From contig JAQFVV010006649.1 of the NCBI GenBank assembly GCA_028023455.1, positions 248,001 to 312,000 of the forward strand: a stretch of DNA of 64,000 nucleotides, written 5' to 3'. Origin of the DNA: Epiperipatus broadwayi (taxonomy: Eukaryota; Onychophora; Udeonychophora; Euonychophora; Peripatidae). A program made the translations under genes and the position numbers. The first letter of the stretch is position 1, and every line of letters starts with the position of its first letter. Below, piece by piece: positions 12,039 through 23,855 of this stretch. The notes beneath the pieces were generated by a model. It was not told the DNA's origin. It saw only the letters and a program-made list of their open reading frames with translations, and ran no database searches.

Positions 12039-12419
12039 ATATATGAAGATATGCAAAGAAAATAAGAGAGGAATAAGAATATAGTTCATATGTAAACACA
12101 CTTAAATATGTTTTCAATATGTGTTTACAATATGAACACATGCCTACGTATGTTAAAAGACATAACATGGTTCACTAGTATCCATAAATTTCAATAACTA
12201 TAATGCTTCTTGGAATCAAATATGAAAGATAAAAAAAACTACTGTATATATATATATGTATGTGTATCAATATGAAATTATAAATTATTAATAATACTTT
12301 CTGAAAAAGATTAATTACTGTTGAATTTATTTTTTAGAATAAAAATCCCCCAAAATGTTGTTAACAAGATTTGAAAGTTTTGTATAACATATAAATACAA
12401 ATTAAAATTAAATCTTTAC
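12039..12419. other. Intronic sequence adjoining exon 2 donor
   Basis: AT-rich sequence with a short (TA)n/TATG tract near 12240-12260. Nothing coding apart from the exon that ends at 12420. Confidence 0.5.
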
Positions 12420-12552
12420 CATTTTTTACAGCATCATATTCTTTTCTCTTTATTTCATTACTTAATATTCTCCAAGCTTGATCTATCATAATGAACCTTT
12501 CTGCATTCTGCTCATTCTCTCTAGTAAGATTCATAATTTTATCAGGGTGAAA
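12420..12552 (-). CDS. DNAJC24: DNAJC24/DPH4-like gene, exon 2 (HPD motif, J-domain helices III-IV)
   Basis: On the minus strand a TTTATTTTAG acceptor precedes 12552 and a GTAAAG donor follows 12420. The 133-bp exon encodes 44 codons plus one base (exit phase 1), beginning FHPDK and containing FIMIDQAWRILSNE and KRKEYD. HPD is the Hsp70-activating motif of all functional J domains. The IDQAW-IL-NE-KR-EYD spacing closely resembles DNAJC24 (from memory of the human protein), more than generic DnaJ proteins. A stretch rich in N, E and T separates HPDK from helix III, as in DPH4. There are no stops or frameshifts, unlike all surrounding transposon sequence. The expected next exon, carrying the CSL (DPH-type) zinc ribbon with CxC and CxxC pairs, was not found in 1-12419 and probably lies outside the window. 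Confidence 0.8.
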
Positions 12553-12559
12553 CTAAAAT

Positions 12560-15500
12560 AAATTATCATTAAGTACAATTCATTCATAAAACACATTAAA
12601 ATATTTAAATAATTTCTTCAATTATCAAATTACACAACTAATGTTAATATTATTATCATAAACATAAATAGTATTATGTTAGGTATTACTAAAAGATTAT
12701 AATAACAATTATGATTAGAGATAAATTTTATAACTTTGATAAAGTTATAGATTACTTGCCTAAAATTAATCAAACAAATATATTAAATATTATGCACAGT
12801 GGCTTATAGGAAAAACTTTGAATCTTATTAAGTTTGGAGACAGTCACACAATATTACAAAATTTACTTAATATTTTATAATTACATAATTTTTAATTAAC
12901 AATTAATCAACAATATAAATAAAGTGAACAAATTATATTTAAAGTTTATTTATTATTAATATTAATAAGCAGACAAATGTAAAATAATTACCTCCAAGAA
13001 TATGCAAAAACAAAATGATTTTACAGCTCTACTAAGTGCTTATTAAAATCTTACAATCTAGATGCAATATGTCCTCAGAACAAGAAAAATATAATACTTA
13101 AAAAACAAGAAGAAAATATTATTTAAATTTGACTTGTGAAAAAATTATTAGATAAACATTTTTGTCTTCATATCTTTTAATTGATTGATATATTTCAAAT
13201 TAATTCAACAAATTAGTATTTTTTTCTATATTTTTATATATATTGTAACGAAAGAGATTTTTACATGGTATGATAATAGATTAGCTAGGTCATCATAGTG
13301 GGTAAGAGATTGAAGTTTGTGTGGGAGATGATGTATTAATACTCAAATGTGTATCAAACTATATCCTTATACTCACTTCATTCTTATCATCTTTTATTTC
13401 CATTATATCCAGATTTCAAACTCACGAAGAATCTGCATAGTCATCTAGTTCAAGGGTATATCAATATCACTTAATATGCGGGTATGTGCATACATGTATG
13501 AATATATGTAGGTACATGAGTGTGTGACAACATATGTGTGTGAGAATATATGACAAAGTGAATATGGATAAATACAAATGATAGTCTTTATTTTAAAAAT
13601 ATATATATTTAACAAGTTTATTTGCAGTAAGTATAAACTTAAGAATGACATTGATAACAAAATATAAATAATTTAATTTAAAATCGATGGATATTCTTTG
13701 ATTATCATTAATTTTAATCATTGATCCAACTCCTTATTCCCTTCAGAGAATAACCATTTGATGTCCAAATTAATGCAATAGAAAATTATTTTACAACATA
13801 TGATTATTTAAATCATCCTTGCTTGTTAAATTATTTTATTAAAATTATAATATTACTTTCAGTAACTTGATAGATTAAATCACATCAATCATGTTGATGA
13901 GATTTTCCTGTTATAGTGTTTGATTATGGTAAAGACAGGAAAGACCATTTATACTAGAAATAGTCAAGTACACCAAAAACTATTAACTAAATAATTAGTA
14001 CTAATAAACAAAAAACCTAAATAATGTTGGCAATTAATATATATTAATATCTATAAGCAAGCAAGTTCTCATCACAACCTATATTTCATTTTAATTTACA
14101 ATAAGGCTAATAATATTTAACCCTTCTATTAAGTATCAATAACTTATACCTCCTTCCATTCCTATTAAAGGAAAAAGATAACAAAGTAATTTACATAAAA
14201 TAAATAATTAAAATTTAACATCAACCTAAATGTAACTTGGAAGTTCATAAGGAAAATGTCCTAATAAAAATTATAATTGTCCTTAACCCATTCCAGGTTA
14301 TATGTGGTAAGATTCGAGTGTTCTAGAACATCGATTGTTGCTTAATTTTTCTCCTTAGAAGGCCACTTTTGAGATTAGTTTGTCAATTCATTTCTCAATA
14401 GTAAATTTGATGCTGCATAGCATAGATGGTCAATGCTAGGTTGATTTCATTTCAGTGTTGGCAATTATAGCTCCATGGTGGTTGACTTTCTTCCCCCGAT
14501 GACACTTTGCAATTAGCAATGTATGGTTGTCTGTATTGCTATTTATATATATTTAGTAAGATATGTTGAGTGAAGTAAAAGGAATATTTTTACTATTAGA
14601 TATCCTGAATTAAAATTAAAAACACTTCTGGAAATGTTGAATTACTTGAATTTTGGAAATTTCATTTTATAATCTCTCAGTTGGCTAGATTTGAATCTAT
14701 ATGTCTTTTATTTTTTTTACTGAATATCCAAAGAGTTGTTTCCATTAATATTTCACTTTAAGAGCAGCTGAATTCTCTATTTGAACTGCAAGTTCGATTT
14801 CTTAGCTTAAATTTTATATAGGTTGTTCAGCCAATGAGATTTTCTTGTCTGATCTTTGAGAAGGTCGTTGGTTTTTATATTTTCTAATTATTAAAACGAG
14901 GATGTTCAATACAAGATAATTTTAACTAGAAGGTTTATGGTTATGATTTAGATTAATTATTTATATCATTATTACACATATATATTAATAACAATAAACA
15001 TTTTACTTATCTCTTTCCTTTAAATAATTTTTCGTTTCTCAATTGCTTCTAATCGATCCGATCATATTTCCCTCATAATGTTATAATGTATAGGAGTTAT
15101 ATTACAATTGGCAAGATGTTTTTAACAAAGGTTAATGTTCGTGTATATGTTTTATTTTTTAATTAAGATACATATTTATCTTAAGATTATATTAGGTGTT
15201 TAATTGGAGAAAATAATTAATGGTTTTTGAGTTATAGTGCTTGTGATTAATTCCATTTTTTTGTTAAATGAATTTTAATTCATTTTCATTTATTGGATCT
15301 TGGATTCGAATTAGGGAAAGGGTGTTTTTAATGGTGCTGGAGGGATGTAAGGCCACACTTTACAATATATAAAAATATATGTAGCCAAACTGCTTTAACT
15401 AAAGATCGTTTTTTCTGGAAATAAGTCAAAACAAAAATATATAACAATAAAAATATTTTTGAGAAAAATGCATAAAATTATTCCAAGATGGAAATTCTTT

Positions 15501-16140
15501 AAAAAAGAATATTTTAAAAGTTTAGGAAATTGCCATTAAATAAGAAAGTTCTCTAGGCTATACTATAAATAAATCATTTTAGTATAAAAAATAAAGTACC
15601 ATATATTGCTAGCTGAATTACATTTTAAGAAAACTATTATGCTGTGAACCAAAGAAAAAAAATTATCAAATTTTTAGGATTATATAAAACAAAGGGTGAA
15701 ATTTGTTTCATTATTCTGATTTGTTGTACCAAATAATGCTACTTATTTCTATTTTTGCATGAAGTGCTGATAGCCCACAATGCAAGTATCATTTGATATT
15801 AAATACTGATTGTATTTAACAAAATTATATATTGCAATACTATGACCAATGGCCAACTCTAGTCATGTCAATATTATAAGCTCCTTAAATTTAGAATTGT
15901 TTATTTAATGGAGAATATGTTTATTATATTTGATTTATTTAAATATTTTCTTTTTCCCAAATAATATGAAAATTCTACACAATTTTCCTTAAATAATTTT
16001 CAAACATTTTTTTAAACATAATGTGAATATTTGAAATGTGACAATTTAAAGAGACGTAAAACAGAGAGAAAAATATAAAATCAAATGGTAGTTGCAATTT
16101 ACGCCCAATGTGGCTGCTTGGTGATGCTACAGTACCATCA
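12560..16140. other. Intronic AT-rich stretch without recognised genes
   Basis: Contains an imperfect TG/ATGT-rich simple repeat near 13470-13560 and a palindrome built on TGTTCTAGAACA (14319-14330) flanked by TCGA on both sides. The short frame at 13445-13660 simply reads through the simple repeat. No domain-like translation was noticed on either strand. Confidence 0.5.
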
Positions 16141-16311
16141 ACAATTGGTATGGCAGGGGTATAAATAGAAAATAAAAAAGGAGTGATGATATAGGTATTA
16201 TATCAAAAAAATATTTCAATATTGTTAAATGTCAAGAACATTTGTGGTTTGAAATAAGGTTGGGTAGACAAGAATGGATGGTGGCTATAGTTTATATAGC
16301 TACTGAAGATA

Positions 16312-16507
16312 GTCAAATTATAATGGAGTGGAACAGTAACATATATGAATGACTAGTTAAGGATATACAAAGTTTTAAAGAAAACGGGAAGAGAATAATG
16401 GTTATAAGGGTCAAATTATAATGGAGTGGAACAGTAACATATATGAATGTCTAGTTAAGGATATACAAAGTTTTAAAGAAAAGGGGAAGAGAATAATGGT
16501 TATAGGG
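16312..16507 (+). repeat. 98-bp tandem duplication inside LINE copy 1
   Basis: The segment beginning TCAAATTATAATGGAGTGG occurs at 16313 and again at 16411, with near-identical content through the GAGAATAATGGTTATA motif. It falls in the endonuclease region. The other copy covering this region (copy 4) has it once. Confidence 0.9.
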
Positions 16508-17777
16508 GATATAAATGGACATATTGAAGAAATTGATGATGTAGATAATAAAAATGGATAGCTTTTGAAGAAATTTTGTTAGAAAGTGAATTTGAGTATT
16601 GGAAATTTATCAAATATTTATGAGGGACAATATACATGGTCTATAAATAATATACTTCACACAATAGATTATGTATTGGTAGAGAAAGATGGAATGAATA
16701 AAATACGGAAAATTAAAGTGTTTAATAATGAAGAAAAAGTATGCACTAGTGATCATAACCTCATTGTAATTGAAATGGTTAGTAATGTGATGGAGAATAG
16801 AAATAAAAGTAGAAATAATAGTGAAAGATGTAGATGGAGAGAATGATAAGAATAAGTTGGAAGAGTATAAAATACAAGATGAAGAAATTATGGAAGAGTT
16901 GGTTGGGGATGAGTATAAGGACTGGTATAAAGAAATACAAAAAGTGGCAAATAGGTTTTAGGTGAGAATATTCAGAAGAATAAAAGTAATAAAAAATGAG
17001 AATTAGTAAAAGTATAAAAGAGAGGAAAGAAGCATGCAGAGAATATAAGTGTGCTATTAAGAACAAGGAAAGTGAAAAAGATATTAATGTTAAATGGGAA
17101 AATTACTTGGCTAAAATAGATAATTATATATAGAGAGAATGAAATTGAATAGTAAATTGTTGGAGGATATTAATAAAAGTGGAAGAGATGAAAGTAAAAA
17201 ATTTTGGAATTATATTAAAAGAAGTGTAGGGGAGAGATAGTATTACTAGATGATGAGAAAATAGAGTGTAGCTCTAAAGAAGACTTAGAGAGAATCTTAA
17301 ATAGATATGTAATAAATATAGAAAAGATGTTAGATGTGAAGGATAGTGATAGAAAACATGAGCATATAGTAATGGGAATATTAGGTTTACAAAAATTGAA
17401 CTGAATGAGGTAAAAAAAAATTGAAAAGTGGAAAGGCAAGATGTTTAGATGGATGGGCAGCAGAGATGTAATGAATTTAGGATATAGGGCAAAAGTAAAG
17501 TTATTATCCTGTTTTAATGAGATGGCACAGAATAGTTTTTCCGAGTAGTTGGAATAATACAAGAATAAGATTATTATTTAAAGGAAAGGAAAGGATCATA
17601 GAAAGTTAAATAATTATAGACCGATAGCGGTAACATCAGTTTTATATAAAGTTTTCTTATGTATGGTGGCTAGAAGAGTTGTAAAATGGATGGAAAGGAA
17701 TAATGTAGTGGGGGAAATGCAAGGACGTTTTAGATTAGTTAGGTGTATAGGAGATAGTTTATTTGTAGTTACACAAT

Positions 17778-18374
17778 ATGAGTTTTATAGACACTGAGAA
17801 GGCATATGATAGAGTAAATAGAAATAGATTATGGGTAAGTTTAGCAAATTTGGAAATGAGTGAAACTTTAGGGGATATTATTAAGAAATTATATGAATAT
17901 AATTACTATACGTATCAATTAGGGAATCAGTTAAAGTTAAAAAATGGGGTAGGACTAAGGCAAGGATGCCCTACATCACCTATTTTGTTTTTGTTGTATT
18001 TGAGTGAAATGGAAAGAGCAATAGAAAGATTAGGAAGAGGGATAGAGATACTGTTAATAGGTGGCAAGGGAGTATATACTTTGTATATACTGTTTTTTGC
18101 AGATGATATCGTTTTGTGTGCAGAAAGAAGAGAAGATATGGAAGTTATGCTAAGCACATGTGCAAGGGTGGGTAAAAAGATGGGAATTAAATTTAGTGAA
18201 GAAAAATCAAATATAATGATGGTTAATACTGGGGAAAGAGAAGATGTAGAATATTTATTGGGGGATATAAAGTTAAGTGTGGTGAATAGATATAGTTATT
18301 TGGGAATTATTTTAAGTAATCAGAAAAATTGTTTGGATGAATGGGAGAAAAAATTGATGAGGCAAAGAAAATAA
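17778..18374 (+). pseudogene. Reverse transcriptase fragment of LINE copy 1
   Basis: The longest open piece of this LINE encodes 198 residues of non-LTR reverse transcriptase. FIDTEKAYDRVNR (residues 3-15) is the domain 3 block with the first catalytic Asp. GLRQGCPTSPILFLLYLSEM is the conserved RQGCP-SP-LF block. FFADDIVLCAERREDM carries the FADD active site (codons at 18096-18107). KMGIKFSEEKSNIMMVN and YSYLGIILS complete the palm and the start of the thumb. Catalytic Asp residues are intact. The frame opens only because upstream stops separate it from the endonuclease, so ATG at 17778 is an internal Met rather than a real start. It closes by frameshift near 18360, and the thumb continues in another frame. 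Confidence 0.9.
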
Positions 18375-19401
18375 AGGGATTGATAAAGAAATTAAGTGCT
18401 TTCATATAATCAATATGATGTAGCTAGAATTATATGAAAGGGAGTTGCAGTAATAGGGTTAACATATGGTAATGATGCATTATGTGTTAGTAAAGGGGTA
18501 TTAGATTACTTAGAAAAAGTACAAAGGGAAGTAGGAAGACATGCATTAGATGCAGATGTATGGACAGCAAGGAAGGCAATTCAAGGAGAAATGGGATGAT
18601 CAAGTTTTTATATGAGAGATGCAAAAAGTAAAATGAAAATGTTTGGTAGATTGCAATTTATGGATAATAAAAGAATAACTAAAATAGTATTTAATTGGGT
18701 TATGAGTAAAGGACAGTCAACAAGATAGGTGAGAAAAGTAATACGGTATGCAAAAGATTTGGATAAAGAATTTATATCAGTATATTTGTACAAAAAGTGG
18801 GATGATTGTGTTAAGAGGATTATTGAGTGTTATAGTGGTAAGGAATGGGATAAAAAAAATAGATTCATTAATAAAGAATAGGGAATTAGAGAGATAGAGA
18901 ACTAATATGGAGAGTAAAAAGAGTTTAAATATATATAGAAGTAAACAGAACATTAGGTGTGAGTTAATGTATAATAATAGTAAGGAAAGTAGTTTATTGT
19001 TTAAGGTTCAAATGGGATCTTTAGCAACAAGAGAATATACATGTAAATGAAAAATATGAGTGATTTAATCTGTAAATTGTGTAAGGAAGGAATAAAAAAA
19101 TATTAGGCAAAAGTTATGGAAGAATAAATATGAAAAAAGTGATTATATCGAAAGTAGGTTATTGGTTTTTATGCTAGGTTTGGGAAAAGATAAGGCGGAT
19201 TTATATATAGAGGCCATACGGTTGACAAAGGTTATGTTATGGAAATGGGATGGAGCAAAATATGGGAAAACTTAAGAGTTGGGAATGAAAAGTAAAGTGG
19301 CTAACAGGTTTCTCTGGGCATAGTTGCTAAGATTCCTGACTTCATTTAAGAAGAAGTCACAGTGCATCATATCACATCACCAAGAAGCATGCATGTGATA
19401 A

Positions 19402-19690
19402 ATTTCTATCCGAAAATCGCTAAAATTGACAAATTAAAAATGCCTACGACAAAAATAAATCAAACAAATCCTTCTAAAATACAAATAAAAAAAAAACAAA
19501 ACAAGAAAACACTATAAAATTACAAATTACAAAAATTGAAATCAGTGAAAATGCATCAAATGCACCCCCCCCCCCGCCATGAAGAATTTCTAGGCAAAAA
19601 TCGCTGAAATTGACAAATTAAAATCAAACAAATCCTTCTAAAATACAAATTAAAAAAAAAAAACCAAGAAAATGCTATGAAATTCGAATT
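19402..19690 (+). repeat. Two direct repeats with A-rich cores after LINE copy 1
   Basis: AATTTCTATCCGAAAATCGC (19402) and AATTTCTAGGCAAAAATCGC (19586) each start a unit that continues with AAATTGACAAATTAAAA, AATCCTTCTAAAATACAAA, an A-run and an AAGAAAA(T/C)(G/A)CTAT segment. The units are about 184 bp apart, and a run of 11 C residues (19565-19575) precedes the second. Origin unknown. Confidence 0.75.
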
Positions 19691-20049
19691 ACAAAAACAG
19701 AAAACTTTAATGGTAAATGTCAAAAAAATTAACGAAGCTTCATTAATGGCGGGAATTATAAAAACAGAATTTCATCAATATTTAGCTTTGAAAATTTGCA
19801 AATATGCATCTGTGATCAGATTACAAAGCAGCGATTATATAAACTAAAAAGCAATCAGATCTGAAAAAAGTTGTGACAAATGATTTGTTACATGCACTTG
19901 TTTTTGTATATGCATATATATTTAAAAGTAAATAAATACAATAATAGGAGTAAGAAATCAGTCACACATGCATGAGCAGAATAGCAATGGAAAATAAAGC
20001 AGCAGAAATAAAAAATTAGACAAGAAAAGTCAGGTATTGAGACAGTAAG
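19691..20049. other. Short interval between LINE copy 1 and the inverted LTR body
   Basis: AT-rich sequence with no recognised motif. A stretch near 20026 (AAGTCAGG) may be the first trace of the LTR homology that becomes clear from about 20060. Confidence 0.4.
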
Positions 20050-22246
20050 GTGAAAAGATTATTGTTTTTTTTATAGTGAATCATTTAGTATGGCAATGTG
20101 ATGTAGAAAATAATTATTTATATATACTAGTAGACAAGCATTATTATATTGTGTTATACATTCTAAATTGAACAATAAAATATGACGTAATTTGAAACTA
20201 GGTAACTTGGAGATGACCTAATATCAAATTAAGTAGCTAGGAAACAGTATGAAAATAAACCTATGATTTTACTATTTTTTTATTAATGAAACAAACATAA
20301 TAGGCAGTCACATCATTTTAAAAGGAAATGAAAATTTAGTGTACCGCGCAAGATAAATCACGGGCAGTATAAAAACAAAATCTTTTTAAAATCTTTCTTC
20401 TTGAAAATAATACATGTGCTATAATGAACTAACATCAATTGTATTAAAATTTCGAATGCTAAAAAAATGGAGTCTGTTGTTTTAAATTACAAGAATTTTT
20501 AATCAAGTACTGTAGTATAAAACTATTTAGCAGTAAGAGTTATAAAGTGAAATTAAGTAAAATTTATAAATTTTCTGATCGTGAGTGGAAGAGTTTTGGA
20601 ATTTTTAAATCTCTTCAGAAAAAGAACACTGATTCTGCTAATAGTTAAAGTAAAATATGGAATAATTTATCTAACATATGCAAAAATTCTTCAATATGAA
20701 AACATAATTTATGATTACAAATAGTTATATATTATTATTTTGAGATGCATATGGGGTAAACAGTCTGCTGAGGTGTTGACTGCTCTCTTTCCTAACATGA
20801 CTGCGTAAAACTTTCATTTTTTTACTTTATCATTACACTGAGAAGATGCTTATTGTCCAAAAAGAAGTGTACACAGGTGAATTAAAAAATGGACCTGCTA
20901 AGAATCGATGTGTTTATATTTTAAACGATGCCAGGAGACATCGCTACGTGATCAATCCTTTGCCAGAGAAAAGTGACATGAAGAGCTAAACTGCTTATTG
21001 GAAATTTCCATGCCAAAACATCATTAACTATTACCAAGATGATTCAATGACCTTTGTTTCAACCATTAATTTTCATCAAGTGATTAATATTGTAAAATTT
21101 TGTTTGATTTTTTCTTTTATTTTCATATTCAGAAACGTGAACTTCACAGTTTATGCTGTGAGAGATTTCATTTTTAGCGTTAGTAGAAAAGAAATGGGGG
21201 GATGGTTAATTTAATTATTTTTTTTTTATTATTGTAAATAAAATTTAGACCAGCTCATTGAATTTCTAGAGAAGCTTGATATCTGGTTATCTATATATAT
21301 ATATTGAGGAAAGATTTTCATCTATTTTACTCAGATTAAATTACAACACTTGGTACAGACTTTGAGTTATATGTTATATATTGTTAATTAACAATTGTTT
21401 TATGTTATTTCAGTGTGAATGACTAATTATCTAGTGTAAAATTTCTTTATCTATCATATGTATTTAAACTTAGGTTGCGGGACTTAATCAAATAATCGTT
21501 TTTAGCAGGAATAAATCACAATATTATTATGAATGAGACAATGGATATTTAACTTAGTTACTTAGAGTTGCGATCATTTTAAACCTTTAATGTTTTACTT
21601 TATTTTTTACATTCTGCATGATCTTGTAAGTAATGAGTACCATAATGGATTTCTATCATTGGGTAAAGGGGATGGAACTATAAAATTATTAACTGATGGA
21701 ATGGTAGAGGTTCATATTTGACACACATATATATTATTTTTTATTGTTTAAATATTTTATTTTTAATTCATTTTATCATTGTTAATAAATGTTTAATAGT
21801 TTACATTATTCCGATCTCTGATTTATTGAGTTATCATTGGATTCAGCAGTCAACTATTAATCATAATATGCACACACACCTATTTCATTTTTTATAAAAT
21901 AGTTTTATAATAAAATTAAGTATTAATAATGCTAGTTGTAACTTATATAGAAGTGCAAAAGTTGCTACGTGTATCTGTTCATACCTGTTAAGAGAGTCAA
22001 AGGCAAATTTTCCCTGGGTTCGAATATCAGGGCATAACAGTACCGGAAAGAGGTGGATGAACTAACCTAAATTGTATCTGATATTATCAAATAGGTATAG
22101 AGCTAGTCCATTAAAGGTAGATGCAATCATTGGTTCTACATTTCATCGCAATACCACCAGCATCCTACCCGAGGACCCAAAGTCCGACCCTTGTTAGATG
22201 CAACTTTTTTTCTTTCCCTGCCTGGAGGAATTATGTGAACCTTTTT
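20050..22246 (+). repeat. LTR body (second copy) in plus orientation
   Basis: This segment is the reverse complement of 31755-33970 over its whole length. Shared landmarks are TATAGTGAATCATTTAGTA at the start, GTGTACCGCGC, a TATA-like GGCAGTATAAAAAC (20364-20377), AGAAATGGGGGGAT, GGTTGCGGGACTTAATCAAA, CCGAGGACCCAAA and GGAGGAATTATGTG at the end (22226-22239). It lacks the first 120 bp or so of the LTR, which instead lie at 23727-23841 on the opposite strand. It is either a separate solo LTR or the displaced, inverted body of the 3' LTR of the neighbouring element. Confidence 0.8.
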
Positions 22247-22776
22247 ATCATATAATATTATTCTTTCATTAAAGTTATTATTTGTTATTAATAATTTTGT
22301 GTGTCATTCCTCATTTGAACCAAACTGATTATTTATTTATTAATGTAATAACTTATTAGGTGGAAAGGCATAATGATCAGGAAATATAATTGGATCTGCA
22401 TGGAAACTTATTTTTATATAGTCTCAATTTGATCTCTACTCTTGATTAAAAGTCGCTCTCCAATTAAAAATAAATTGTATTCAGTCCCTCCACCGGTCAT
22501 CCATTAGCGGTCTTTAAATTCCTCTAGACAAAAATTTAATTGCTAAATATTCTTTTTTATTATTTAATTGTTCACTGAATTCTTTATTAATTGTTTAAAT
22601 AGGGTATTTACTGTTACTATATAGATATATATTGTAGCCTCTCAGTCTAAATTTGTTTGCAAAAGACTCTGTAAGTAAGAAGTTAATTGTGCTAAAATAA
22701 AAATCAGAGTGAGAGAAACTGAAAACCCATTTCCGATTGCGTTTATGTGTGCTGAAAATGCATTCGCATGTAGTTG

Positions 22777-22841
22777 AGCACTTTATCTAATGTATAACTT
22801 TCAGATTTTCTACCTAATAGTTATACAATAGATAAAGTGCT
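22777..22841. repeat. Hairpin with 23-bp arms
   Basis: AGCACTTTATCTAATGTATA (start of the left arm, 22777-22799) pairs with the arm at 22819-22841 with one mismatch, around a 19-nt loop. The right arm is also the start of the first tandem unit that follows. Confidence 0.85.
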
Positions 22842-23720
22842 GGTCTTGTCCTGATATTTTTAATCTAATGCTTGAATATTGTACCATCTCACTAACAACG
22901 CCAGCAGCAGAAAACGGTCTGGTGTTGGAGATATTCTGCGAAGCTTGTTAAGAGCTTATTTTGCAACCTCTATATATAACATTTGTAAATACAAGCTTAT
23001 TAATTAGATCATGTGACATCTGACTTGGATTTTTTTGTAAATTTTATTTCTTGTCATTAAGGCATTGGTGATTTTATATTGCTAACGCTATTAATATATG
23101 GTGTATCTGAACATAGTACAGTCCCATATGGCTATTTCAATTAGATAGCTGGATTAGAAGACATATGGATGTCTGAAAATTTCAGATTTTCTACTTAATA
23201 GTTGTACATTAGATAAAGTGCTGGGCTTGTCCTGGTAATGCTGGAATATTCTAGCACCTCACTGACGCCAGTAGCAGAAACTGGTCTGGGGATATTCTAC
23301 AAAGCTTGTTAAGAGCTTATTTTGCAAGCTCTCTATATATAATAACATTTGTACATAGAAGCTTATTAAATTAGGTCATGTGATATGACTTGGATTTTTT
23401 TTTTTGTAATTTTATTTTTTACTATTAAGGCTTGGCTATATTATATTGCTAAAGTTATTAATATATGGTGTGTGTGAACTTAGTTCCATTTCATATGGCT
23501 ATTTAAGTTAGATAGCTAGATTGGAAGACATATGGATGTCTGAAAATTTCAGATTTTCTACTTCATAGTTATACATTAGATAAAGTGCTGAGCGTGTCCT
23601 GGTATTTTTTTATCTAATGCTTGAATATCCTAGCACTTCACTGATGATGCCAGTAGCAGAAACCGGTCTGGGATCGGGGATATTCTGCAAACCTTGTTAA
23701 GAGCTTATTTTGCAAGCTAT
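22802..23720 (+). repeat. Tandem repeat, two full units and a partial third (about 370-380 bp each)
   Basis: Units begin CAGATTTTCTAC at 22802, 23183 and 23550 (periods 381 and 367). Each contains GATAAAGTGCTG, a GCAGAAA(A)C(G/T)GGTCTG block, AAGCTTGTTAAGAGCTTATT (AACCTTG in unit 3) and, in the first two units, TATGGCTATTT and ACATATGGATGTCTGAAAAT. The third unit stops after TTATTTTGCAAGCTATATAT (about 23720), where the LTR start fragment begins. It encodes nothing visible. Divergence between units shows that the duplication is not recent. Confidence 0.9.
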
Positions 23721-23726
23721 ATATAT

Positions 23727-23841
23727 ATGTGCTAATAATAATCAAATAACATTCCCATTATTAATGCAAGTTTGAAAATGGATTTAATTTAATGTGTCCT
23801 AATCTTGGCAGGAATGATCAAGTTGTAAGCTACCCCTTACA
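23727..23841 (-). repeat. 3' LTR start fragment of the LTR retrotransposon
   Basis: Read on the minus strand from 23841, this begins TGTAAGGGGTAGCTTACAAC. It matches the first 115 bp or so of the 5' LTR (34155 to 34041, TGTAAGGGATAGCTTACAAC) in the same orientation, through to AATGTTATTTGATTATTATT. It is preceded by a polypurine tract, as expected for a 3' LTR, and is cut off at 23727 by the tandem repeat array. Confidence 0.75.
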
Positions 23842-23842
23842 A

Positions 23843-23855
23843 CCCACCTCTCCTT
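23843..23855 (-). other. Polypurine tract of the LTR retrotransposon
   Basis: The minus strand reads AAGGAGAGGTGGG, then T, directly before the TGTAAGG start of the 3' LTR. A purine run at exactly this place is the plus-strand primer expected for an LTR element and is the strongest argument for the LTR boundary. Confidence 0.65.

Larger units (their letters stand above)
1..12419 (-). other. DNAJC24: Intron 2 (partial) of the DNAJC24-like gene
   Basis: Sequence downstream of the exon 2 donor on the minus strand. I searched by eye for a minus-strand exon encoding a CSL zinc ribbon (CRCGG and CDTCS type motifs) and saw none. The interval contains the SINE, three hAT relics, an RTE-like LINE fragment and a large palindrome, each listed separately. 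The gene is therefore taken to continue beyond coordinate 1. Confidence 0.55.
16141..19382 (+). mobile_element. APE-type non-LTR retrotransposon (LINE), copy 1, 5' truncated
   Basis: This is a broken copy of the same LINE family seen at 46.8-54.2 kb. In order: APE endonuclease remnants (HLWFEIRL, then IDYVLVEKDG and the catalytic CTSDHN at about 16740-16760), a long linker, reverse transcriptase (17778-18374) with FADD, and a C-terminal region leading to a 3' UTR with GTGGCTAACAGG. The tail ends in a CATCACATCAC-type pentamer repeat at 19362-19382. The 5' part of the endonuclease is missing, with homology to copy 4 starting near GGTATGGCAGGG (16147). Many stops and frameshifts, plus a 98-bp internal duplication, make it non-functional. 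The clade is not determined: the APE endonuclease and CCHC-like C-terminus exclude R2-like elements but fit several Jockey/I/CR1-group clades. Confidence 0.85.

Noticed and set aside
11781-12168. Open frames of 64 and 105 codons as genes
   Set aside because: Both read through the arms of the palindrome and have no domain. The shared peptide is a product of the inverted repeat.
1-12419. Third DNAJC24 exon (CSL zinc ribbon) within the window
   Set aside because: No minus-strand segment with paired CxC/CxxC coding and splice sites was found by eye.
14284-14334. piggyBac-like terminus (TTAACCCATTCCAGG) and a heat-shock-element-like palindrome (TGTTCTAGAACA)
   Set aside because: No partner terminus or TTAA duplicate was found, and a single dyad in an intron gives no evidence of regulation.
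16779-17562. Minus-strand open frames rich in F, I, L and Y (for example 16779-17066 and 17215-17562) as membrane proteins
   Set aside because: They are antisense shadows of A/G-rich LINE coding sequence. The same shadows occur opposite copy 4.
19580-19620. LINE 5' end homology in the direct repeats after copy 1 (TCGCTGAAATT also occurs at the start of copy 4)
   Set aside because: The shared stretch is very short and is coding in copy 4. The flanking sequences do not align.
21187-21210. AAAAGAAATGGGGGGA as the polypurine tract preceding a shorter LTR
   Set aside because: Homology between the two copies continues unbroken on both sides of it, and a better polypurine tract directly precedes the TGTAAGG LTR start at 23841.
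22777-23720. CRISPR array
   Set aside because: Repeat units are about 370-380 bp with no short repeat-spacer structure, and the sequence is eukaryotic.
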